The notes beneath the pieces are model-generated. The model was not told the origin of the DNA and searched no databases. It saw only the letters and a list, made by a program, of their open reading frames with translations. Both the position numbers and the translations under genes were made by a program. A stretch of DNA of 11,926 bases from Acholeplasmataceae bacterium (GTDB lineage: Bacteria; Bacillota; Negativicutes; Acidaminococcales; Acidaminococcaceae): assembly GCA_012719555.1 (NCBI GenBank), contig JAAYAE010000394.1, positions 1 to 11,926 on the forward strand, in the 5' to 3' direction. Below are positions 6,113 through 11,926 of this stretch, piece by piece (the stretch's first letter is position 1; each line of letters opens with the position of its first letter).

Positions 6113-6552
6113 CGCAGATCCCTCAACTTTACATTTTCTCCTAGACTCTTGATGGTTTCAGCAAAGCTGTTCATTGTCTCGGAAAACTTATTTCCTTCTG
6201 CCGCACTGACCCATTCTACTCGCATACGTCCATCTTCAATGCCCAAATAACTGAGCGTACTCATGAGAAGTTTCATGCGGCGCCTGGTGTAGTAGTTTCC
6301 TGAGGTATAGTGGCAGTCTCCCGGATGACAACCGCAAAGAATAACCCCATCCGCACCACGCAAAAACGCACGTAAAACAAACAGCGGATTAACTCTGCAA
6401 GAACAGGGAACTTTAATAATTTTAATATTAGCCGGATAAGATTTACGAGCAGTACCCGCACCGTCTGCACCAGCATAACTACACCAATTGCAGCAAAATG
6501 CTACAATTAGCGGATTATAATTTGTATTTTCGCAAGCTTCGGATTCTAGCAT
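6100..6552 (-). CDS. flxD: MvhD/FlpD-family [2Fe-2S] adaptor subunit (FlxD)
   Basis: This family links an electron-donating module (hydrogenase, formate dehydrogenase or Flx) to HdrA. The 150 residues contain the family signatures: FCCNWCSYAGAD (19-30), RAFLRGADGVILCGCHPGDCHY (61-82) and WVSAAEGNKF. The candidate cluster ligands are Cys20/21, Cys24, Cys50, Cys75 and Cys80. In place of the CSGR usually seen in the family it has Cys50-Ser-Cys52-Arg, an added cysteine. The ATG at 6552 overlaps the hdrA stop by 7 bases, with GGAGGT 9 nt upstream inside hdrA. Position directly after hdrA fits physical contact with HdrA. Confidence 0.92.
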   Translation of the reverse strand: MLESEACENTNYNPLIVAFCCNWCSYAGADGAGTARKSYPANIKIIKVPCSCRVNPLFVLRAFLRGADGVILCGCHPGDCHYTSGNYYTRRRMKLLMSTLSYLGIEDGRMRVEWVSAAEGNKFSETMNSFAETIKSLGENVKLRDLRCKK

Positions 6553-8531
6553 ATTGCATCCACCTCCGCTGTGATTTGTTTATTACTAAAACCATTCAAA
6601 TCCATAGCTCCGCAAGGGCAAGCAACCGTACATGCACCGCAGCCTTGGCAAAGAGCCTCGTTCACCACAGAAACCACCCGTTGTTCACGCTTACCATTAA
6701 GGTTAATAACCGTTTTTTCTTCACCGCCAATTGCACCATAAGGACAAACATTTTCGCAGGCTAAGCAACCACTGCAAATTCTTTCATTACAGCTGGCCAC
6801 ACATGGATTAGTAGCCAAGGTATCCTTAGACAATATACCTAGAACCTTCACTGCTGCCGCACCTGCCTGAGATACAGTTTCAGGAACATCTTTTGGTCCC
6901 TGACATACCCCGGATAAAAACACTCCGGCTGTAGGACTTTCTACCGGACGCAGCTTGGCATGAGCTTCTGTAAAGAAATTATTATTGTCAATACTAGCGG
7001 TAAGCATAGTAGCCAATTTTTTTGCATCCTGGGATGGTTGAATAGCAGTAGCCAAAACTACCATATCTGCCTCTAAAGAAATATGAGAATTGGAAAGAGC
7101 ATCAGAAGCATACACCAGCAAATGATCTCCCTGTTCCAAAATTTTACCAACCTGCCCTTTTATGTAGTGTACGTTATATTCTTCCACGGCACGACGATAA
7201 AACTCATCAAAGCCCTTACCCGGCGTACGCACGTCAATGTAGAAAACAGTAACATCCGTATCAGGATATTTTTCTCTGGTGAGCATAGCTTGCTTCGCAG
7301 TATACATACAACAAATTTTAGAGCAATATTCTTTACCACGTCCGGATACATCACGAGACCCAACGCAAGAAACGAATACTATGTGTTTAGGCTGCTTGCC
7401 ATCAGACATTCTTTGTAAATGTCCCTCCGTAGGACCGGCAGCATTGGTTAAACGCTCAAATTCCAAAGAAGTAATAACATCTTTGCTCTTTCCATATTGA
7501 TACTCGCCAAATTTTGTTAAATCAATGGTTTCAAAACCTGTTGCTAAAACAATGGCGCCATATTTTTGTGTAATTATTTCATCCTCTTGAGTATAATCGA
7601 TAGCCTTAGACGGACATACCTTTTCGCAAATACCGCATTTGCCGGTTTGGAATTTCAGGCAATGTTCACGGTCGATAACCGGTACCTTAGGAACGGCTTG
7701 TGCAAAGGTAATATATATAGCACTTCTATTATCTAAACCTTGGTTAAATTCGTTAGGGGTTTTCTTTGATGGACATTTATCTTGGCAAACGCCGCAACCT
7801 GTGCAAAGATCAGCTTTAACGCTACGTGCACGTTTACGAATATCCACCTCAAATTGCCCTACATAGCCACTAACCTTTTCAATTTCACTATAAGTGTAAA
7901 TAGTAACATTAGGATGGGCTGCCACGTCTACCATCTTAGGCGTCAAAATACAGGCAGAACAATCTAACGTAGGAAACGTCTTATCAAGCTGTGACATTCT
8001 GCCGCCAATGGACGGCTTTTTTTCCACAAGATCAACCTTGTATCCAGCCTCAGCTATATCCAAAGCTGTTTGAATCCCGGCAATGCCACCCCCGATAACA
8101 AGTGCCCTTTTCACTACTTCGCTTTGTCCCGCTTGCAAAGGTGAATTGAATCTAACCTTGGCAATAGCAGCCTTAGCTAAAGCAATCGCTTTCTCCGTTC
8201 CTACCTCTTTATCCTTATGCACCCAAGAACATTGCTCACGAATATTAGCAATTTCTAACAAAAATGGGTTAAGTCCGGCCGCTTCAGCAGCTTTTCTAAA
8301 CGTAGCTTCATGCATTCTAGGTGAACAGGCACAAACAACGACTCGTGTTAACCCATGCTCGCGAATTGCATTTTGCATGAGGTCTTGACCGCCTTCTGAA
8401 CACATATAACGATAATCTGATGCAAAGGCTACGTCGGGAATAGCTTTGACGCTCTCGATAACTTTAGCTACATCAACCGTAGCGGCGATGTTGCTTCCGC
8501 ACCAACATACAAAAACGCCTATCTTTTGCAA
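6546..8531 (-). CDS. hdrA: Heterodisulfide reductase-type subunit A, electron-bifurcating flavoprotein
   Basis: HdrA holds the FAD at which electron pairs are split between a high- and a low-potential path. Seen in the 661 residues: N-terminal FVCWCG (7-12); FAD motif GGGIAG (147-152); the HdrA-typical CSACILTPKM (191-200); a first ferredoxin motif Cys243/246/249/253; a Cys291...Cys299/302/306 set; SCVGSRD (388-394) with a CSKICC cluster at 403-408; and a C-terminal pair of [4Fe-4S] motifs Cys586/589/592/596 and Cys628/631/634/638, the probable ferredoxin-side exit. Length is normal. The start is TTG at 8531, 6 nt after GGAGGG; no nearby in-frame ATG exists and the N-terminus then matches the family. 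An 87-base gap separates it from hdrC, while flxD overlaps it. Confidence 0.95.
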   Translation of the reverse strand: MQKIGVFVCWCGSNIAATVDVAKVIESVKAIPDVAFASDYRYMCSEGGQDLMQNAIREHGLTRVVVCACSPRMHEATFRKAAEAAGLNPFLLEIANIREQCSWVHKDKEVGTEKAIALAKAAIAKVRFNSPLQAGQSEVVKRALVIGGGIAGIQTALDIAEAGYKVDLVEKKPSIGGRMSQLDKTFPTLDCSACILTPKMVDVAAHPNVTIYTYSEIEKVSGYVGQFEVDIRKRARSVKADLCTGCGVCQDKCPSKKTPNEFNQGLDNRSAIYITFAQAVPKVPVIDREHCLKFQTGKCGICEKVCPSKAIDYTQEDEIITQKYGAIVLATGFETIDLTKFGEYQYGKSKDVITSLEFERLTNAAGPTEGHLQRMSDGKQPKHIVFVSCVGSRDVSGRGKEYCSKICCMYTAKQAMLTREKYPDTDVTVFYIDVRTPGKGFDEFYRRAVEEYNVHYIKGQVGKILEQGDHLLVYASDALSNSHISLEADMVVLATAIQPSQDAKKLATMLTASIDNNNFFTEAHAKLRPVESPTAGVFLSGVCQGPKDVPETVSQAGAAAVKVLGILSKDTLATNPCVASCNERICSGCLACENVCPYGAIGGEEKTVINLNGKREQRVVSVVNEALCQGCGACTVACPCGAMDLNGFSNKQITAEVDAIC

Positions 8532-8645
8532 TCTAATCCCTCCAAAAACTGAATTTTTCTTGCTAATTCCACCACTAAAGAACAGCTAGTTTCCACCAGT
8601 GTCCAAGTAGATTTTGCTTTATTTATTGTATTTTCTAAAAGCCGC
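8519..8645 (-). other. Open reading frame spanning the hdrC-hdrA gap, uncertain coding
   Basis: A third minus-strand frame is open from 8644 to a TAG at 8521-8519, covering the gap and overlapping the hdrA start by 13 bases, as other genes of this operon overlap. The readable part includes TWTLVETSCSLVVELARK and has protein-like composition. The only usual start is GTG at 8596, with a weak upstream GGA. It may be chance, a coupled small protein, or a remnant. HdrC itself ends in a family-like FRKYNK tail, so a frameshift in hdrC is less likely. Confidence 0.2.
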
Positions 8646-9011
8646 TACAATAGCCTGTTGCGGCATTTTTTCGTCAATATATGCCGGTATTTCTTCAACA
8701 GTAATACAATTCTCGCCTTGTTGGCGAATAATGCTAAGCCTTACTGATTCAATTAGTGCTGCCGGACTCACACCTCTTGGGCAGCGCTCTGCACATGCAA
8801 AACATGAGAGACATTTCCAAGGAGTAACCGCTTTTTGCAAAACATCCACATGCTCATTAATGAGCTCCCATACCACACGATGTGGTTGAATATCCATTTT
8901 GTACCCAGCAGGGCAAGCAGCTGTACACTTACCACATTGCATACATTTGCTAATATCCGTGCCGCTTCTACGTACAATTTCTGCCGCTTGTTCTTTTTCA
9001 TTTACTTGCAT
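8619..9011 (-). CDS. hdrC: Heterodisulfide reductase-type subunit C (iron-sulfur)
   Basis: Passes electrons from HdrA to HdrB. The 130 residues hold two CxxCxxCxxxCP motifs, Cys23/26/29/33 and Cys67/70/73/77, for two [4Fe-4S] clusters, and end in PQQAIVAAFRKYNK, which looks like a family-type tail. It is shorter than methanogen HdrC as I remember it, because only about 50 residues follow the second motif. The ATG shares one base with the hdrB stop (TGATG), a strong sign of translational coupling. An 87-base gap follows before hdrA. Confidence 0.92.
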   Translation of the reverse strand: MQVNEKEQAAEIVRRSGTDISKCMQCGKCTAACPAGYKMDIQPHRVVWELINEHVDVLQKAVTPWKCLSCFACAERCPRGVSPAALIESVRLSIIRQQGENCITVEEIPAYIDEKMPQQAIVAAFRKYNK

Positions 9012-9811
9012 CAGTTCTCCTCCTCTTCCTTAACGCCGAGAGCTTCCGCTAATAATTCTGTAAAATAATGGACGGGCAAATGCTCAGAAGATGCCGCGTT
9101 GACATCCATATTGTAGTTGCATAATGGGCAGGCAGTAATTAATTCTTCCACGCCTTTGTTACGAGCCGAGGCTAGAATCTCACTTACCATACCTTGAGCT
9201 ATGCCTTTTTCCTTAATAGCCATATACCCGCCACAACACTCATTGCGCATGTCAAAGGATATAGGGCTTGCTCCCAAAGCTTGTAAAAAGTCTTCCAAAA
9301 TAGTTGGGTTTTCCGGATCGTCAAACTGCATAACACCGGCTGGTCTAAGTAACATACAACCATAATACGCCCCAATTTTACGACCGCTAAGAGGCTTTAC
9401 TACTTTCTCAGCAATTTTATCAAACCCCACTTGGTCTCTCAAAAGTTCCAAGTAATGAATAACTTGAGTTTCTCCTGCATAGGGGGTGTCCAGCTCTAAA
9501 TACGCGTTAACCTTATCACGCATTTCGCTGTTGTTTGCCATGTCATCATTAACACGTTTTAAAACATGGTGACAAGCTGAGCATAGTGTTACCAATTTAC
9601 CATCAATTGCGGCTGCTGCCGCCAAGCTGCGCACAGAAGATAACTTAGTCGCTATCTCATCGTCCGCCTGGGGATAAACAGCTCCGCAGCACTGCCAATC
9701 TACCAGTTCCTTAAGCTCAAAACCCAAAACCTCTCCGGATCGTTTGGCGTAAAGGTCAAGCAGTTTAGCCTTGGTGCTCAGGGTACATCCAGGATAATAA
9801 TTATAGATCAT
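9011..9811 (-). CDS. hdrB: Heterodisulfide reductase-type subunit B (CCG-domain protein)
   Basis: Catalytic high-potential end of Hdr complexes, normally with two noncubane [4Fe-4S] clusters that split a disulfide. Both CCG motifs are intact in the 266 residues: Cys9-x31-Cys41-Cys42-x34-Cys77-x2-Cys80 and Cys152-x39-Cys192-Cys193-x34-Cys228-x2-Cys231. All ligands present predicts a working enzyme. First gene of the operon, beginning at ATG 9811 behind an unusual leader with a distant AGGAGGG and a nearer GGGAG. No coenzyme M/B heterodisulfide is expected in such an organism, so HdrB either reduces another disulfide or passes electrons on to FrdB; the frdBA genes downstream favour the second, as an inference. 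Confidence 0.93.
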   Translation of the reverse strand: MIYNYYPGCTLSTKAKLLDLYAKRSGEVLGFELKELVDWQCCGAVYPQADDEIATKLSSVRSLAAAAAIDGKLVTLCSACHHVLKRVNDDMANNSEMRDKVNAYLELDTPYAGETQVIHYLELLRDQVGFDKIAEKVVKPLSGRKIGAYYGCMLLRPAGVMQFDDPENPTILEDFLQALGASPISFDMRNECCGGYMAIKEKGIAQGMVSEILASARNKGVEELITACPLCNYNMDVNAASSEHLPVHYFTELLAEALGVKEEEEN

Positions 9812-9814
9812 GTT

Positions 9815-9845
9815 CTCCCGCCCGAAAAAAATCGGACTCCCTCCT
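9815..9845 (-). promoter_or_regulatory. hdrB translation-initiation region with bridging hairpin
   Basis: A strong AGGAGGGA (9845-9838) lies 26-27 nt from the ATG, too far for normal use. Between them GTCCGA (9837-9832) pairs with TCGGGC (9825-9820) around six U residues. Removing these 18 nt brings the strong site to about 9 nt from the ATG. A second site, GGGAG (9819-9815), is only 3 nt from the ATG, closer than usual. Confidence 0.5.
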
Positions 9846-9860
9846 TTTCAAAACTTTATA

Positions 9861-9877
9861 TTGTGAAAATTTTACAT
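9861..9877. promoter_or_regulatory. Partial Rex-like operator candidate
   Basis: TTGTGAAAATTTTACAT contains one perfect Rex-type half-site (TTGTGAA) and a degraded second half (TTTACAT against TTCACAA, 5 of 7) at a 3-nt instead of 4-nt spacing. It lies just downstream of the -10-like box at 9889-9884. Weak match; Rex senses NADH/NAD+, so it would fit the operon. Confidence 0.2.
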
Positions 9878-9883
9878 CCAAAG

Positions 9884-9934
9884 ATTATATTGTATACACG
9901 ATTCTATTATACAATAATTATTCTATAATTATAA
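9884..9934 (-). promoter_or_regulatory. Promoter region of the hdr-flx-frd operon
   Basis: Two perfect TATAAT boxes read on the minus strand, at 9911-9906 and 9889-9884, in very AT-rich DNA between the ftsH terminator and hdrB. Neither has a good -35 at 17 nt: the first has only TTATAA there, and the second TTGTAT at 19 nt. The boxes overlap a perfect inverted repeat ATTGTATA/TATACAAT (9889-9896/9908-9915). Promoter somewhere here is likely; the exact boxes are uncertain. Confidence 0.45.
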
Positions 9935-9965
9935 GACATTTCCTTAATGTGAACAGAAATTGTTT

Positions 9966-10009
9966 GAAAAAAAGTGCAAGCAGGGGCAACTGTTACCCTA
10001 CTTGCACTT
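9966..10009 (-). terminator. Rho-independent terminator of ftsH
   Basis: On the minus strand AAGTGCAAG-T-AGGG pairs with CCCT-G-CTTGCACTT (14 pairs counting a U-G) around a 10-nt loop, followed directly by a run of U residues (minus strand of 9966-9973). It begins 6 bases after the ftsH stop codon. On the plus strand the wobble becomes a C-A mismatch, so minus is the intended direction. It isolates the hdr operon from ftsH. Confidence 0.93.
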
Positions 10010-10014
10010 CTAAT

Positions 10015-11868
10015 TTAAATTGTAGCTGTTTCTTCTTCTGCCGCCTTTGCTTCTCCAAGCAAAATAGCCATAAACTCTGTTCCCGTAATAGTCTCTTTCT
10101 CTAAAAGGTATGCGGCTAATTCATGCAGCTTTGGTATATCTTCCAGCAAAATCTTGCTAGCCGCTTCATGAGCCTTTTTTATAATTTCCAAAACTTCATA
10201 ATCAATTCGAGTAGCAGTTTCTGCAGAACACATGAGGGAAGCATCACCGCCTAAATAAGCGTTATTAATGGTTTCTAAAGCCATCATATCAAATTCTTTA
10301 CTCATGCCTAAACGATCAACCATGGCCCGAGCCAACCTAGTTGCCTGCTCAATATCGTTAGCAGCTCCACTGGTAATAGACTTGAAAATTAGTTCTTCGG
10401 CGGCACGGCCGCCTGTTAAGGTAACAATTTTATTAAAAGCATCTTCCCTACTCATTAGAACGGATTCTTCATCCGCTACCTGCATGGTATAACCTAAGGC
10501 TCCGGAAGTGCGGGGAATAATTGTAATCTTATGTACCGGAGCAGAATTCTTTTGTCTGGCTGCCACTAAAGCATGTCCGATTTCGTGATAAGCAATAATT
10601 TGTTTTTCTTTTTGAGAAATTACCGCTCCTTTTCTCTGATAGCCGGCAATAACTACTTCAACTGATTCTTCCAAATCACTTTGAATAACCTCTGTCCTAT
10701 TCATTTTAACAGCTCTTAGAGCCGCTTCATTGATCATATTGGCCAAATCAGCACCGGAAGCTCCACTGGTAGCACGAGCAATGGCATTAAAATAAATATC
10801 AGCAGCAATTTTAATTGCCGCGGAATGCACCTTTAAAATAGCTTCTCTGCCCTTAAGATCAGGAAGTTCCACCGGTATACGGCGGTCAAAGCGGCCAGGA
10901 CGTAAAAGAGCTTTATCCAAAGTTTCCGGTCTATTTGTTGCGGCCAAAATAACCACACCTTTACCACCATCAAAACCATCCATCTCTGCCAAAAGTTGAT
11001 TTAAGGTTTGTTCTCGTTCATCATTACCACCAAATTGCCCATTATCACGTTTTTTACCAATGGCGTCAATCTCATCAATAAATACAATGCAGGGAGCTTT
11101 TTCTTGGGCTTGTTTAAATAGATCTCTGACACGGGCAGCGCCCATTCCTACAAACATTTCAATAAATTCAGAACCTGAAATAGAAAAGAAGGGTACATTA
11201 GCTTCTCCGGCTACAGCCTTAGCCAATAACGTCTTGCCTGTGCCTGGAGGGCCCACCAAAAGTGCTCCTTTGGGCAGATTAGCACCTATGGCTTTATACT
11301 TAGTCGGATCATGCAGAAAAGACACCATTTCCATCAAAGCTTCTTTAGCCTCATCTTGACCTGCGACGTCAGCGAACACCTTACCGCTCTGAGCTTGTAC
11401 ATATATTTTGGCTTTGCTTTTACCAAAACTCATAGCATTACCGCCGCCCATGCCCATTTTAGGTGCTAAGTAACGCATAAAAAGTTGTCCTAATATGAAG
11501 AAAATCAAAATAGGAATAACCCAATTGTTAAAAAACCTAGATAAGGCAGTTTCTTCCTTAGGAATAACTTGGGAAAATTCTACCTTACTCTGCATTAATC
11601 GGTTAACTAATTGTGGGTCTTCAATACGGCCGGTAACGTAAATAACATCTTTATCATTTTCCTTGCACAAAAGCGCAATCTTATTTGCCGTTATTTCTAC
11701 CTTTGTTCCTTTTCCTTCATCTACCATTTTTAAAAAATTTGTATAAGAAACCTCATGTACCTGTGGTTTGAAAAACATAGGCGTTATGATTGTATTAATT
11801 ACCATTATGATGATCATGGCAACCATGTAGTAGTATACTATGGGTTTTTTGGGGTTTTTTGTCTCCAT
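10015..11868 (-). CDS. ftsH: ATP-dependent zinc metalloprotease FtsH (possible paralogue type)
   Basis: Membrane-anchored AAA+ protease that extracts and degrades membrane and short-lived regulatory proteins, as a hexamer. The 617 residues show membrane segment 1 (about 10-33), an outer domain, membrane segment 2 (about 115-135), Walker A GPPGTGKT (206-213), Walker B IVFIDEID (261-268), the second region of homology ending RPGRFDRR (323-330), and zinc site HEIGH (428-432) with a third ligand near Asp505. HEIGH in place of the common HEAGH, with IPRTSGALGYTMQ (451-463), resembles what I recall of secondary FtsH copies in Firmicutes; that is inference. The ATG at 11868 follows AGGAGG at 7 nt. 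An AT-rich stretch upstream (11882-11926) may hold its promoter but is cut by the window edge. Its own terminator makes it monocistronic here at the 3' side. Confidence 0.96.
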   Translation of the reverse strand: METKNPKKPIVYYYMVAMIIIMVINTIITPMFFKPQVHEVSYTNFLKMVDEGKGTKVEITANKIALLCKENDKDVIYVTGRIEDPQLVNRLMQSKVEFSQVIPKEETALSRFFNNWVIPILIFFILGQLFMRYLAPKMGMGGGNAMSFGKSKAKIYVQAQSGKVFADVAGQDEAKEALMEMVSFLHDPTKYKAIGANLPKGALLVGPPGTGKTLLAKAVAGEANVPFFSISGSEFIEMFVGMGAARVRDLFKQAQEKAPCIVFIDEIDAIGKKRDNGQFGGNDEREQTLNQLLAEMDGFDGGKGVVILAATNRPETLDKALLRPGRFDRRIPVELPDLKGREAILKVHSAAIKIAADIYFNAIARATSGASGADLANMINEAALRAVKMNRTEVIQSDLEESVEVVIAGYQRKGAVISQKEKQIIAYHEIGHALVAARQKNSAPVHKITIIPRTSGALGYTMQVADEESVLMSREDAFNKIVTLTGGRAAEELIFKSITSGAANDIEQATRLARAMVDRLGMSKEFDMMALETINNAYLGGDASLMCSAETATRIDYEVLEIIKKAHEAASKILLEDIPKLHELAAYLLEKETITGTEFMAILLGEAKAAEEETATI

Positions 11869-11875
11869 ACACTTA

Positions 11876-11881
11876 CCTCCT
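11876..11881 (-). promoter_or_regulatory. Ribosome binding site of ftsH
   Basis: Perfect AGGAGG, 7 nt before the ATG at 11868, which supports that start. The remaining bases to the window edge are AT-rich with a TATTAT-like box on the minus strand, but no complete promoter can be called. Confidence 0.8.
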
Positions 11882-11926
11882 GAAATTAAAAAACAAATAT
11901 CTTATGTATAATACAATCATAATAGG

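Noticed and set aside
8619..8645. Frameshift mutation in hdrC
   Set aside because: A one-base change would extend HdrC into hdrA, but the existing PQQAIVAAFRKYNK end looks like a natural family tail, so I keep hdrC as intact.

Overview
The window looks like chromosomal DNA of a strictly anaerobic, low-to-mid GC bacterium of the Firmicutes, possibly a Negativicutes (Phascolarctobacterium/Acidaminococcus-like fumarate and succinate metabolism). The grounds are AT-rich intergenic DNA, strong AGGAGG-type ribosome binding sites, TTG start use, and a large soluble iron-sulfur/flavin operon of the kind found in obligate anaerobes. The taxonomic guess is an inference. Every confident gene lies on the minus strand, so the window reads from high to low coordinates.

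Right end (10015-11868): ftsH, a membrane AAA+ zinc protease, with an excellent rho-independent terminator (9966-10009). A roughly 200-base AT-rich control region (9812-10014) follows. It holds -10-like boxes, a perfect 8-bp inverted repeat, a partial Rex-like site and an unusual leader hairpin between two possible Shine-Dalgarno sequences.

Centre (872-9811): nine tightly packed genes, hdrB-hdrC-hdrA-flxD-flxC-flxB-flxA-frdB-frdA. HdrABC plus FlxABCD is a known soluble electron-bifurcating type of complex. FlxA should oxidise NAD(P)H, FlxD passes electrons to HdrA, HdrA splits them by flavin-based bifurcation, and HdrBC is the high-potential exit. The operon ends with a fumarate reductase flavoprotein and its iron-sulfur subunit, and no membrane anchor gene is present. 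The simplest reading is a soluble NADH-dependent fumarate reductase in which exergonic fumarate reduction drives ferredoxin reduction. HdrB plus FrdB contain between them the domains found fused in TfrB of the methanogen thiol:fumarate reductase. The operon has three translational blocks (hdrBC, hdrA-flxDCBA, frdBA), separated by an 87-base gap and by a 90-base gap with two hairpins.

Left end (1-871): downstream of frdA are two tandem, diverged copies of an element of about 125 nt (607-729 and 740-864). They share sequence blocks in the same order. Their stems differ in sequence but keep pairing, including a G-A mismatch at the same place, which points to an unrecognised structured RNA. The best pairing is on the plus strand. 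A terminator-like hairpin and a promoter candidate follow, and then a small exported protein of unknown function (39-443).
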